NCBI GenBank assembly: GCA_947172415.1
Contig: OX359198.1
Coordinates: forward strand, 7,544,401 to 7,608,400
Direction of reading: 5' to 3'
Source of the DNA: Chondrosia reniformis
Taxonomy: Eukaryota; Porifera; Demospongiae; Chondrillida; Chondrillidae
DNA: 64,000 nucleotides
Shown here: positions 1 through 15,000 of the stretch, piece after piece
Position numbering within the stretch: position 1 is the stretch's first letter
Layout: each line of letters begins with the position of its first letter
The notes under the pieces: model-generated
The model's database searches: none
The model's input: only the letters and a program-made list of their open reading frames with translations
What the model was told of the DNA's origin: nothing
Program-made: the position numbers and the translations under genes

Positions 1-3000
1 GGCTGTGCGGCATAGGGACCCACTAGGGGAACATTAGGATTGCCAAACATGTCTTGTATGGTCTGCTTGTTTAGAGTTAGGAAAGTGTCTGATCGGGAAG
101 TGCCCAGACCACGATCTCTCTTTATCACATTCAAGTCATCTCTGCCCACTGCCACAGTTATGGTGAGTCCATTGCCACTACTGGCTGCAGAAGGAGGACT
201 AAGGTAGATGCGATTCTTCACTGCAGTGCTACCATTTTGCAGACCGATCCCTAATACTGACAGGCTGCTAGCATTGACCGTCTCATTGAATGTGAGGTAG
301 AGTGTGCCCTCTGTCCAATTGACTGCATAGCTCACAAGTGCAGGAGGATTGCTGTCCAGCACCACTTCAGTGGCTGGCTGCGGCAGAGAGGAGTTCACTG
401 CTACCACTGGTAGACCGACCATGTCTGCTATCGTGTGGTTGGCAACACTGAGGAAGGTGTTGCTGATGGATGTCCCAAGAGTCTCCATCAGCTTGAGGAG
501 GTTCAGATCATCGTCACTGAGCACCACTTCAATGATGTTCCAGTTGTCACTAAATGAATAACTGGGCCAGTCCACCTCCACTCGACTGGTTGAGTCTGGC
601 GCAGCCAGCACAGTCAGACCAGTCACGTTCAATGTGGCCACATTGACAGTTTCATTGAATGTTAGTACCAGCTCTCCCAAGTCAAGATCTAAAACAAACG
701 ATTCCAAGATGGGTGGAGTTGAGTCTGCTATGTAACTGGCAGCTTGCAGACCATTATCATCAGTGATTGGAATTACATCAACATTCATCAAATCTCTAAA
801 GACATCTGCATTTATGGTAATGAAACTGTCATTAATACTGGTAGCAACTCCCATTTCAGATTTCAGAGAATTAAGGTCGAATTCACTCAACTTTACAAGT
901 ACTTCAAAACCATTGGAAGCCTCTGTAAAAGTATCACTTGTCAGTGTTACCATGGTTACAGCAGTGAGTGAGTCCTGCAGTGTCAAAGCTGTTGGGTCAA
1001 AGGTAGTAGTGTCAATGACATCATCAAATGTGAGCAAGATGGTCCCAGAGTTCAAGTCGAGGCTGAACTCATCCAGTTCGGCGGGGGAGGAGTCAGCAAT
1101 GAAGCCGAGAGGTCCACCATTGAAGGCTTCAGTTGCTAAGATACTGCTCTCATAATTACCAGCCATGTCAGTAATGGTTGCCCCTGACAACACAACATGG
1201 GTATCCACCGTGGAGGTGGCAAAAGAGCTGTTTAGTTTGATGGTCAGGAGGTCTGGACGGTTGAGGAGAAAGGTCACTGAAGACACTCCATCTTGATCAG
1301 CTGTACTGCCCCCTGTCAGTGTGAGGTGAGCTGTCCTATGCAACTCCCCAGGAGCACCCAGGATGGTTACCATGGTGATATCTGCCACTGAGGGACGAAC
1401 TGGTTCATTGAAGAAGAGAGATAGGGAGTCTGTAGTCAAGTCAAGAGTAAAACCCTCTAATTTAGGGGGTGTCTGATCTGCAATATACTGTGATACTGGA
1501 ATAGCATTTCCATTTCCAATTTGCACAACAGAATTTGGAGTTGGTATCTTGACATCAAATATGGCAGCATTGTCAATTCTAATAAAAGTGTCGTTATCAG
1601 AGAAGGCAAACTCACTAGCCTTGATTCGGTCAACATCAAATTTACTGAGCTCTACAGTGACTGTCAGTCCATTTCCACTGAGCGTCCTCCCTTCCTCTCC
1701 CAACTGCACAGACTGACTGGAGTAAGGTGCCTCTTGTAGGTAGATTCCTTTGAGATTGAGGGTGGAGGGGCGGACGGGGTCATCAAAGGTCAGCACTAGT
1801 ACTCCTGTGTTCATGTCTAATGAAAAGGAGATGAGCTCGGGAGGAATAGTGTCCTCTAAAAGTTCCTTCAAATCCTCGACAGAGCCAACTACACCATTGC
1901 CATTCATATCATATATGCCATTGGTTGCCATGGAAACCCAACAGTTATTAATGTTGGAGCACACTCTGTCTTCAGCCTTAAGTCTGTGCAGATCCTCTTG
2001 TGTTAGCACAACCTGGATCAGTGTCCCATTTTCACTGTCTGAGGAACCTCCTTCCAGCTCAACGGTGGCCTCAGGAAATCTAAAGAAGCTCTGAAAGGAG
2101 ATGCTACTGTAGTTGAGACTGACCACATTAACAGTCTCATCAAACTCCAGTAACAGGGTTCCGTTATCCAGATCCAGTTGCCAGGCAACCACCAGTTGGG
2201 GGGCCGTGGCATCAGGTATGTAGAGGCTCACTTGTTGTGCTGTGTCACTTGACACCTCTAGGATTTCATTCCCAGTCATATCCAGGACTGCTGCATAATC
2301 AAAGGCTACAAAACAGGAAGTATTGTCTCGGCAGACTGCTTTTCGTTTCAGTTCATTCAGATCTTCTGTCACAAAAGTGATGGTTACAGTTGGTTCGTCT
2401 GTGACTTCAGCTAGATCACCTCCAATTAGTGTGTGGGAGTAAAAGTCAAGCAGTTCGATGGAGCTGTTCATAACAGAGGTTCCATTGACCAGGGAGGAAA
2501 TGTTTTCTGACACTTGTAGAGTTATCTTCTCCAACAGGAGAGAGCTAATGTTGACTGTTTCATTGAAGTACAGGGTAAGAGTTCCCCTGTTGAGGTCAAT
2601 ATCAAATGACTCCAACACTGGTGGAGAGATGTCGGCAGTAAAGTTACTAGCCATCAAGGCAGAGGTTCTTGGGATGGTCCTCACTTGGTTATCACTCATG
2701 TCCAGTACAGTGAGGCCTGCCAGGGACAGGAAGCTTGTGTCGATATCCATGGCAACGGCAGTGTTTCGCTTGAGGTTGTTCAGGTCTGACCTCTGGAGGT
2801 GGAGAGGAACCAAGGTGGAGTTGACATCAGGTAAGTGGACAGATGACAGACGAACAAAGTGGGACGGAACCGATCCTCTGCCTTGGATAACTATGAGGGA
2901 GACATTCAAGCTTCTGACATTCACAGTCTCACTGAACTCCAACACAATCAGCTCCTCCTCAAAGTCAATGCTCCACTGGAGCAACTCTGGTGCTATAGAG

Positions 3001-6000
3001 TCTGTAACGTACCTCTCAACTGGTTTGGCCTCCACTGAGGAGACGGCTACAATGCTGTTGTTGCTGACATCTGTCAGCACAGCACTGGGAAATGAGAGAA
3101 ATGTGTCCTCCAGTTTGGTAGCAAGATGGATTAGCTTCTTGATGGCATTTAAATCATAGGTTGTCAAGGCAACTGTCACTATGGGATGGTAGGCCAGGGA
3201 CACATTACCACCAGTCAGCGTGTACATCTGATAAGGCATCACTGTTTGGTTGACAGCCGACTGCAGAGTCAGCAGAGAGAGGTCCAGCGAATATGGATCC
3301 ACAGTTTCACTAAATGTTAACACTAAGATCTCTTCTGTGAGGTCGAGAGTAAAGTTTCTAAGGATCGGATCAACCAGATCTTCAAACAATTCACTGACTT
3401 GCAATGGAGTAGTGGTTGTGACTTCAGTTATAGCATTTCTGTTCATATCATCCACAAAGTTACTGGAAAATGAGAGAAATGTGTCATTTTCAGAAGTCAC
3501 TAGATTGATCAGACTCTTCAAGTTGTTAAGGTCACTTTCCACTAGAAGAACGTCTACAAAGGCACTGTCACCAGCAAGGACATCTCCTCCAGTTAAACGG
3601 ACCTGCTCCAATCCCTCACTTTCATTCAGGAACACCAGTTCTGTCAGCTGAATAGACATGACATTGACAGTCTCAGAGAAGGAGAGACTGAGCACTTCGC
3701 TGGTGAGGTTGAGGGAGTAGGATGTTAGTTCTGGAGCCGTGCGATCTCTTCTGTAGCTTGATGCAGGAACCTCCAGGACTGGCTCAACATAATTAAAGTT
3801 GGTGTCCTGAACTAGACGACTGTCAAAGGCTATCCAACTGGTAATTCTTGAGTTTGCTAATCCAGTTAAACGTTTTATTTCATTGACATCATCAAAGGAG
3901 AGATATATAGTTATGATGGTAGAATCATGGTTGTCATGACTACTGTTCATCAACTGGTAGGAATAGTCACTAGTTATTGTACCATTGTGAAGGATAATGG
4001 ACGTCTCTTCGAATGTGTCTCCGTCCACTGTCTCATCAAAGGTCAAAACAAGAAGATCAGTATTTAGGTCCAAACTGAACTGGACCAGACGAGGGTTGGT
4101 TGTGTCTGGAGTATACCTGTCCACCTGTATGCCTCTCTGAGGAGGGATGGCCACCACCTCATTGCCTTTGGTGTCAGTCACCAGGTACGATGTGATGGAG
4201 AGAAATGTGTTATAACTTTCGGTAGCTAGATCCCTCAGTCGCTTGATCTCATTGAGATCCAGTACCTCCAGGACCACGTCAGTGGTGTACCACCTCCCTG
4301 AGAGCACCGGGTAGGGGGCGAGGCCCAGCTGGTGGGTGTGTCTGGCCAGTCCTGTGTGGCGCATGGCAGACTGCAGTGTAATCTCTGTCGGATCAAGCAT
4401 GGCCAGCAGGACAGGTTCAGAGAAGTACAGAGTCAGCGAGCCCACATTCAAGTTGAGGTCAAAGCTGTCCAGAGTTGGGTCTGTTGTGTCAAAGGTGTAC
4501 TCTCTGACATTCTGAGCATTAAGACCACTTGTTACTGGCAGCACAGAGAGGCCTGACTGGTCCTGCAGGGCACAAGGAGCTAGTGTCAGCCAGGCAGTCA
4601 AAGGGGATTCCCCTATCCCCAAGGACTTGATGTGGTTCAAGTCGGTCCAAGTCAGATTGATAATGAGAACAGTCTCGTCCACTACCGCTTGGCTGCCTGG
4701 GAGGACACCAAACATGTCAACACTGTCGGGTGAAGCAGTACCTTCACCAAATTCCACCAGCGTCATCACCATGCCATCAGCTCCCTGGACAGATAAAATG
4801 GCTGTCCCATTGTTTGTGTCATTACTGTCAGTCAAGTTACCATTTTCCAACTCTCCAAATATGGCAGGCATCAGCAGGGTGCCTCCAGTGAGGGTGTGGG
4901 ATATATCACCATGGAAACCAGACTGTAGTGTGATACAGCTATAGTTGACAGAGGTCATGTCCACAGTTTCCATAAAGTACAACCACAGGACACCAGTGTT
5001 CATGTCCAGGTCAAAGGTCTGGAGGCGTGGTCTTGAGCTGTCATTGGCAAAGACAGAGATCTGGAGTGAGGTAGTACTGCTAACAGGTACAACAGCATTA
5101 CCAGCCATGTCCCTGATTAGGTCGGTAGTGAAGCTGATGAATGAGGTGTCCTCAGAGATCAAGAGATCTTCCAACTTCTTTATCTCATTAAGGTCATTAC
5201 GGGTAATGTCAACCACAATACTGAGGCCGTCTGGACTAGATGTGTTACCTCCCATCAGCCGGTACATGGACTCATTCCCGTATCTTGAATTTTGGAATTG
5301 TAATTGGTTGGGCCTCAGTGTCTCACTGTCCACAACCTCATCAAACACTAGAGTAGCAGTACTTGAGTTGATGTTCACATCAAATGCCAGCACTTGAGGT
5401 CTAATGGTGTCCGGATAGAACTGTTCAGCCATCAAGATGGTGGTGCTAATGTCGTTGGGGAGCAATGCAAGATCTGTGATTGCTCCTCGCATCAGCTTTA
5501 GGAACGTGTTGTTGATGTTGGTTGCCAGGTCTGTTAGGAGCTTAATGGCATTCAAGTCATTTGCTGTGGCAGAGAGGTTGAATGGCAGAATATGAGAGTT
5601 GTCACCAATAGCAACTGCATCTGTAAAAGTGTAGGTAGTCCCATTTGCCTCTAAATTCTGCAAAACTATCAAACTTGGATCAACTAATGATGGAAAATTA
5701 ACAGTTTCATCAAATGTCAAAATCAATCTTTCTGATGTAAGGTTAAGGGTAAATCCCCTCAATATGGGAGGAGTGATATCAGCTGTATAATTGGTTACCA
5801 TGGTAGCATTATCACTAGTGATTGGAACAAGCGGATTTCCATTCATGTCTAAAACTGTGTCTTCTGCCAGCACTATGAAAGTGGAGTTTTCATCTTGGGC
5901 CAAACTGAAGTAATATTTAATCAAATTAGAGTCAACTTCACCAATCATCACCACAATCACATGACTGTCAGGTGACATGGTAAATGAGTAATCAGGGTAT

Positions 6001-9000
6001 TCCCCATCTGAGAGGGTCACAAACTGTGTTCCAATAAATGTGTCATTAGCCATGTCCGATTGCAATGTCACTCCAGTAACATCAAATGATGATGAATTGA
6101 CAGTTTCAGTGAAAGTCAATGTCAACAGAGGAGTGGGTCCATCCATGTCTAGATCAAATGTGACTAGTTCTGGTGGCACGGTGTCAGCTGTGAAGCTCGT
6201 CACTGTGAGGGGGTGGGTCACGTTAACAGGTGCTATTGGGTTATCATTCATGTCTCTTAACAAAGTTGGAAGGAGTGACAGAAATGTGGTTTCGTTGGTT
6301 GTAGCAAGATCAGTCAACCTCTTTATAGTGTTTCTATCTTCATGGTTGAGTGCGAGGACTAGCTCAGTCCAGTTCCTGTCGAGTGGCAAGTTGTCACCTC
6401 CTGTCAGTGGGTACATGGTAGCGTTGTCCCCCGGCTGACTCAGGAGGGTGAGGGACGGAGGATGGAGGGTGTCGACATTCACAGTCTCCGAGAAGCTGAG
6501 TGTTATAGTATCAGCTGACAGGTCGAGGTCAAAGGACACCAGCTCTGGAGGAGTCCTATCTGACGTGTACCTTGTGACTTGCGTGACATTGTTTTGTACA
6601 TTGGGATTGCCAGCATTGTCCCTAACAGCATGCTCTGATAGCCTGAGAAATGTGTCGTTGGAGGAGGTGGCAAGAGTGTATAGCTCTTTGATGCGATTGA
6701 TGTCATACCAACCCAGTACAATGACCACCACTGGCCAGTCTGGACTGGAAGTGAAGCTGTCAGTTGTCAGGGCATACTCTGTAGAATTAACTGGACCACC
6801 CAATATGGTAACCATGGTAACATCCAGTGATGAAGTATTAACAGTTTCAGAGAAGGTTAAGGTGAGTTCTCCCGTGTTCATGTCCAGATCAAAGTACTCC
6901 AGCTCAGGGGGGGTAGTGTCAGGAGTGAAGACTTGCACAGGTTGACCATCACTGGATGGCACCGCAACAAGGGAATTCATGTTCATGTCCTCAATGGTCA
7001 ACTCACCAAGAGAAAGAAAAGTATCATTTCTGTTGGTACCCAATCTAGTGAGAGCCTTAACCTTGTTGAGGTCAAATGCATCCAGTAACTGCACCACAAT
7101 GTAGTCGTCTGTCGTCAATAGGTCAGAGATGGTCAACATGTACTCAACATCACCTTCTGATGCGTTCTGGACACTCTGCAATGTCACCTCATTGATGAGG
7201 AAGGTCATGGTTGCATCTACTGTTTCTGTGAAGGTCATTGTCAGCAGACCTGCATCCAAGTCAAAGTCAAACGATACTAGTCTGGGGCTGGTAGTGTCTT
7301 CTGTGAAGTTTGCCACTTGAACAGCAGCTCTGTCATCAACTGGTGTCACTCGATTGCCACTCATGTCCAATAGGGTAGAATTTGCTATCGACACAAAAGT
7401 GTCACTTCTTTCTGTGGTGAGTTCTCTGATCCGTTTGAGGTTGTTTAGGTCCTCAAAGCTGAGGTGGACAAGGATGACAGTAGAGTCATCAGTACTGCTT
7501 GTGGTAGTGTCAGTGAGTGTATAGTTGTACAGTGAGGTAGCGTTGTCCTGCAGGGTAATCCCCCTTACATCAACTGAGGAGGCATTGATGGTTTCATCAA
7601 ATATTAGAGTCAGTACTCCATTGTTCATATTTAAGTAAAACTCTTGCAGAGTGGGAGATGTAACATCTCTTGCATAACTATGGGCCATTATTGCATCATC
7701 AGATGTCCTGCCTATGACACGGTTGCCATTCATGTCTTCAATCCCACCATATTCAATGAGCAGAAAACTGTCATTGACTGAGGTAGCTATTTCTGTGATT
7801 CTCTTCAACTCATTCAAATCCTCAATTTCCAAAGCCAAGTATACTTCAGTACTGTTCCGCAGGTTCATCACTACTCCTCCAGTCAACTCCACTTGCACTA
7901 TATCAGTGGACATTGATTCATTTCTTTTGTTGAGAAGTGTTAAGCTAGTCTCTTCTAAGCTAAACACATTTACAGTTTCTGAGAAGGTCACTCGAATGCT
8001 GCCTCCATTCATGTCAAGAGAAAATGCATCTAGTATGGGACTAGTCTGGTCAGGTGTGAAAATGGTTACCATGGTAGCATTACCATTAGGAACAGGGACA
8101 ACCATGTTCCCGTTCATGTCTTGGATTGCATGAGATGTGATGGTAAGGTACGTGGTGTTCACCGAGGTAGCTAACACAGCACGTCTCTTCAACTCATTCA
8201 AGTCACTGGAACCAATTTGAATACAAATAATTGGCCAATCACTGCTATTGCTGTAAGAGTACAAAGGTGGTTGTCCTGGCAACAGGCTCAACTGGTCTTC
8301 TCCACTTGCATAATAGTCATTTTGAATAGTAAAGTGGGCAATCATTAAACTCATTACATTGACAGTTTCACTGAACGTTAGGAATAGCTTACCAGTGTTC
8401 ATGTTGAGGTCAAAGTCCACTAGGAGTGGCTTTACAAAGTCCTCAATGAAGAAGGTAGCCTGGAGAGTATCATTTTGTGATATCTCTTCCACAGGATTCA
8501 TGTTCATGTCTTCCACAGTGTATTCCTCCATACTGAGCCATGTGTCATTAATACTGGTTGCTAAGGAACGGACACTTTTGATGTAATTCAAGTCATCAGC
8601 AGTTAATTTAACCATCAACACAGGATCATCTGGACCAAGAGGGGATCCCCCTTCATTAGCCAATAGGACCACTCCCCCAGTGAGTCTCCTACTATATATA
8701 GTATCATTCATGACATCATCGGCTGGCTGACTGTAGAGTGTTAATCCAGTGACATTGAAGGAAGAAGCATTCACAGTTTCAGAGAAGCTCAAAAGCAGAA
8801 CTTCACTGGAGAGATCAACTTCAAATAGCACCAACTTTGGAGAGACATAATCTGGAATGAATCCTTCAGCGAGCTGTGGAGCTTCAGGGGGAATGTCCTC
8901 ATTCCAGTTTCCATTCATATCCAAAATCAGGAATGAGGATATGGATATGTATGTATTGTTGGGTGAGGTAGCTAGAGTTGTTCTCCTCTTTATCTCATTC

Positions 9001-12000
9001 AGGTCAGTGTTGCTGATGTGGACCTCCAGCTCCAGTTGCCCAGTGAGGTCATCCACAAACACATAGCCCCCCTCAAGGGTCCAGCTGGCAGAGGAGCCAT
9101 TTTCGTTACCATGGAGACTTATCTCTGGCACTGATAGGGTACTAGCATTGACCGTCTCATCAAAAGTGAGAATTAATAGGTCAGAGTTCAAATCCAAAGT
9201 AAATGAATCTAGTTTGGGACTGGTCATATCGGGTGTGTAACTCGTGGCTTGGACTGCCATCTCATCCGGTACAGGGACAATGAAGTTGCCTGCCATGTCC
9301 CGAATGTGGTTGGAAGTGAGAGAGAGGAAGGACGTGTTAATGGATGTACACAAATATATGAGTCTCTTAATCTCATTCAGGTCACCAACTGCCAGTCTCA
9401 GTCTGACGACCACAGAGTCCTCGTCAAGCAGCTCTCCACCTGTCAGTGTGTAAGTGTGCTCTGAAGAGTTGCTTAAAGCTGCTCCTTGTAAGGTGAGTTG
9501 AGTTGCGTCAAAAGTACGAGTATCTACTGTCTCAGAGTAGGATAGTCTGAGTATTTCTGAGTCCAAATCCAAATCATAGGATTCCAGTGTGGGTCTTGTA
9601 GTGTCAGATATGTACCTGCTCACCAGTAAGGCACGGCCATTTTGGATGGCAACAATTACATTATCAGACATGTCTAGAATGGCAGTGCTGTTTAAGACTA
9701 AGAAGGTGTCATTAGCAGTGGTAGCCACCAGTCGATTGACCTTCAGCTGATTCAAGTCATCAAAACTGAAAAATATATTCACAACTGTGCTGTAATCAAT
9801 TGTCCAAATACTGGTATTGAAATTGAACCTATCTGATAAATTTGAACTGAAAGTGGAACCTTGGATGGTCCACTCAGACAACATAAGAGTGTCTGCTTGC
9901 ACAGTCTCACTGAAAGTTAAAGAGAGTGTTCCTCCATTCAAATCTAAGGCATACTCCACCAGGAGGGGGAGGGTGGTGTCGTTAGTGAAGGAGGAGACAC
10001 TCAGGGCAGACTGACTCGGAAGAGGGACCAACTCATTAAAGTTCATATCATATACACTATTGTTGGCAGCTGTGAGGTAAGTATCTTGCGGACCAGTTCC
10101 AAGATCAGTCAGGGACTTGAGCAGGTTCAAGTCTTCAGCTGTCAGGTTTACCAGGATCGCTGTACCATTTGTGGACGTCAGAGTAGTTGCATTTACAAGC
10201 TGGACTACAGAGCTGGCATTACTGGTGTGACTCTGTAGAGACAACTGATCAGGGTCAAATGTGTCCACATTGACAGTCTCATCAAATGTCAGTGCCAACA
10301 GGCCCTCATCAAGGTCAAAGTCAAAGGCTACCAGCTTGGGAGGCACCATGTCCTCTGTATAATCTTGGACTGGAAGCACTGTGGGGACAACCCTGTTATT
10401 ATTTGTGTCATTGATGGCAGAATCTGTGATATACAGAAATGTATTATTGGCCATGGTGGCCAAGTTGAATAGCTCCTTAATCGCATTGAGATCTTCAGTA
10501 CTCAAGTCAACCATTACTGTGGGACCATCTTCACTTCTACTACTGCTTAATTCAGTTAGGCTAAAACTTGTGGTTTCATTATCAGTCATGTCCCTCAACT
10601 GAAGCTCTGTTGAATTGAGGCTACCCACATCAACAGACTCATTGAAGTGTAGTGTGAGTATTTCGTTGGTCAAGTCAATGTCAAACGCTTCCAAAACAGG
10701 TGATTTGGTATCAGGAACGAATCTCACTGCAGATTGGGCATTGCTATAGGCAACAGGAATCACTCTATTTCCATTCATATCTTCAATAGAGGAAGAGTCT
10801 AAACTGAGATAGGTAGTAAGAGTGGAGGTTGCTAGGTAACGGATAACCTTGATGTAATTGAGGTCATCCCTGGCCAGCTGGACCACAACACGAGTACTGT
10901 TAGGGAAGACGGAGCGTCCTCCCTCCAGCCGCCGCTCGGCTGTGGGCAGGCCTCCGGGAGCCGTGTGGAGGACCAGGCCAGATGTATTGAGAGTGTCTTG
11001 GTTGACAGTTTCATTAAAGAACAATGTCAACTGCTCCAGTGTCAGGTCGAGCTCAAAGGAAACTAGTTGTGGGCTGTAGCAATCGCTTGTGTACTCACTG
11101 ACTTGCAAGGCATTTCCATTTGGTATTGGATATAGGAAGTTGTTGCTAGTGTCTTTGACAGCAGCTGAGGTGACTCTTATAAATGTATCATCAAAATCTG
11201 TGCCAAGCATATACAGACGCTGTATCTCATTGAGATCTGGGTCTGTCAATGTTACCATGACAACAGGCCCAGGCTCATTGACTGTTATTCCTCCAGTAAG
11301 CACAAATGTCTGACTGTTTCTAGATGTACTGACATTGCTCTGCAGACGGAATTGCGTAACATCAAGTGAGGTTGGGAACACTGGCTCCGAAAAGGAGAGA
11401 GTCATGAGACCAGTCTTCATATCAAGTTCAAATTCTTCCAGTTTTGGCTGAGTCAGATCAGGAAATACAAAACGTGCCGAGAGAGGAAAAGAAACTGGCA
11501 CAGAAATGACTGGGTTTCCATTCATGTCAGCAATAAGAGTGTCAGGAAATGAGATGAACGTGTTGGCACTTGATGTTCCCAGGTTCAAGTTGCTCTTAAT
11601 GACATTTATGTCTTGACGAGCTATTGATATGGTCACAAGGTGTGTATAGATGTCACTTGATCCTGTCATCTCGTCCAAGCCCAAGGAGTGACTGTTGACT
11701 AGGTCGCTTGGAGCGGCAAGCAGTGTCACTTGTGATGTGTTTAGTGTGCGCCAGACATTGACAGTCTCGGAGAATGAGAGGTACAACTGGTCAGTGTCGA
11801 GAGACACATTGAAGGAGAGCAGCCTCGGATGTACCTGATCACTTGTATAGTTACGCACAACAATTGCATCCACTCCATTTAGTCTTGGTCTAACAGAAAC
11901 ACCATTTTGATCTAAAATGGCAGTTTTATCCAGTGTCAGCCATGTTGTATTGGAGGTGAGAGCTATCCTAGCAGCTTTGATGGCATTGAGATCACTGAGG

Positions 12001-15000
12001 TCAAACTCAAACTGTACCACTGTGGTATCCTCTCTGCTCAGCAGCTCCCCGCCAGTCAAGGTGACCTGATTTGAGGTGTTGAAGGCCGACTGCAAAGTCA
12101 GTCCTGAAAACTGAATGCTCGAAGTGTTTACAGTCTCCACAAACTCCAAAGTGACAATCTCTGCTGTCATGTCCACATCAAAGGCCCTCACAACTGGCAT
12201 TTTAGTGTCATTCACATAGCTGGTAGCATTCAATGGAAGGGACACAGTTTGAAGGGAATTTCCCACCATATCCATTATAGTGTTGGCTGTAGCTGCCAGC
12301 CTACTTGTCTCGAGGTCAATATACAAGTCTTCCATTTTCTTGACAGCATTTAAATCCTCAGGGGTAAAGTGAACCACCACCTGTAGTCCATTGAAGCTAT
12401 CGGTGGATCCACCTGTTAACATGTAGGCGGTACTCTCCCCATTGGAGAGGAGCAGGCCAGTGGGGTCAAAGGTCGCTACATCCACTGGCTCATCAAAGTT
12501 CAGTGTGATGGTTTCAGATGTGAGATCAACCGAAAAGGACTCAAGCACTGGATCTGTGGTATCCGGTGTGTACCTGCTAACAGGAAGCAGTGTGGGGGTA
12601 GCAGAGTTGGGATCCAATGCCATGTCTCGCACAAAGCCATCATCAGTTTGTAGAAATGTGTTTGATTGATCTGTGGCCAACAGCTGGTCCAGTTTAATTG
12701 CATCCACGTCGTGCTTTGTCAGCTGGATGATGACATCTGGAGTGTTACCCGTCGTGATGTCACCACCTGTCAGTGTCACATTCCTCAACAGAGTGCCGTT
12801 TTGTGATAAAACTGTCAAATCCAAGAGATCTAATGTCGTAACATTGACAGTCTCTCCAAAGTGCAGTGTCAGCAGTCCTGTGTTCATGTCCAAATCAAAG
12901 CTCTCCAGCTCCGGAGGAGTAGTATCAGGTACATAGCTATCCACAGCCAGGGGAGAGGATGGGGAGATCCCTTCAATCATGTTAGAGTTCATGTCTTCTG
13001 CAAATGCCTGTGTGATGGACAGAAAGGTGGAATTCTCATCCTGTGCCAACTCAAAGAGAAACTTGATTGCATTAAGGTCACTCCTGCTAATGTCAATGTA
13101 CACCTCAGGTCCATCCAGCATCACTACAGTGCTGGAGTTGAGTGCAAACAAGGACTCATTATCTGCAGGAGCAGCCATTAGAGTCAGTTGCATCACATCT
13201 ACACTGGAGGCTCGCACAGTCTCTGAAAAGTAGAGCACCAAAGCACCATAGTTCAAGTCCAGGTCAAAGGACAGCAGTTCTGGCCGAATTGTGTCCTCTG
13301 TATATATAGTAACCATAGTAACATTGACTCCACCCACTTGTGATAAAATTTCATTTCCATTCATATCTGTAACAAACGTTGAATCAAACTTTGCCCAAGT
13401 GTTGGTCTGAGAGGTGGCAAGACCAGTCAGCCTCTTTATCTCATTCAAGTCCTCCAGTCCCACACTGATGGCCACTACGTTATCATTGATCTCAGTGATG
13501 ACTTGACTGGCCGCTGTCAGTGTATAGTTGGACAACGGAAGAGCATCAGATGAAGATTGCAAAGTAAATCCAGTCACTTGTAAGGTGGACACGTTTATGA
13601 CTTCACTGAATGTCAACATGAGGACCTCAGCTGTGAGATTAAAGTCAAACCGAGCCAGCAGGGGAGGGGTAAGGTCAGGTGTGAATCTATTGGCCTGTGT
13701 GGCATCCAGTGGCCCCACCCCCACCACCTGGTTCTCAGACATGTCTAGGATTGTGTTGTTGCTCAGAGAGAGGAAAGTGTTGTTCAATTCTGTTGTGAGA
13801 GAAGGTTGACGCTTCAGATTGTTTAAATCAATCACTCCCAGTTGTACCACAATAACTGCTCCATCTTGTGACAGTGTTACACTTCTGTTGACGTTACCAG
13901 TGGACAAGCTGACACTAATTGGTGGGTCATACTCAAGTTGCAAAGTTGTGACATAGTCAATTGTGTCATTCGTAGCATTTCCATCCAGAGTCTCATTGCT
14001 GTCCATAAACACAGGAACAATCACTTCTACAAGACGGGGATAAGGAGCAGATTGGAGGACCAGCTCCTCAATCATTAAGGAAGACACGTTGACAGTCTCA
14101 TCAAATGTGAGTGTGAGAGTTTCGGCAGTCAGGTCCAACTCAAACTGAACCAGTTCTGGTGCTGTGGTGTCCGGTGTGAACTGGTTGGCAGTTCTGGCAG
14201 CAGTGGGTATCACAGGCTGAATGGGGTTGGAGCTTCCACTGCTCATCATGTCACTCAGAAGGGAGGAGGGAAAGTGAATGAAGGTGGTGGCAGCACTGTC
14301 CACCAGACCAACCACCCTCTTCAGCTCATTCAGATCAGCAGTGGTCAGATTTAAGGTCAGCAGAGGCTGGTCCACACGGTCCCAGGTACCTCCAGTCAAC
14401 TGGTAGTCCAAGGCAGGCGGAGCAAATAGGGACTGAAATGTAATGTCAGTTGGATGGAATGAGGAGGCATTGATGGTTTCATCAAATGTTAGGAGTAGCC
14501 TCCCCTGATCCAGGTCAACATGGAAGGAGCTGAGTGTTGGAGATGTGACATCCGGTAGGTAGTCTGTGATATTGAAAGGATCGAACAGGGAGTGTTCTGT
14601 GGTAGGGTTCAGCAGAACACTTGTATCCAAAACTGCATTGCTAGAAATGGCCAGTGTTGTTGTTGACAAGTCCATGGCAACCTCTTGAAGAGCCTTTATG
14701 GCATTCAAATCCAATGCTGAGAGACCAAGGGTGATTGTAGTGCTGTTTATATTTCTAGGATATGTTGCCATAGTGATGTTGTAATATACATTATCCTGTC
14801 CCTTCAAAGCCAAAAGAGAAATGTTTAAAGTAGCAAAGAAGACAGTCTCATCAAATGTCAGAGAGAGCTCTCCGCTGTCCAAGTCAAACATTGCCACTTC
14901 CAACCGAGATGGTTCAGAGTCTGCAGTAAAGTTGCTAGCCTGCAAGGCATTGTCGGTGGTGATGGGATCGGTGGCCTGGCTGTTCCAGTCCCGCACCAGT

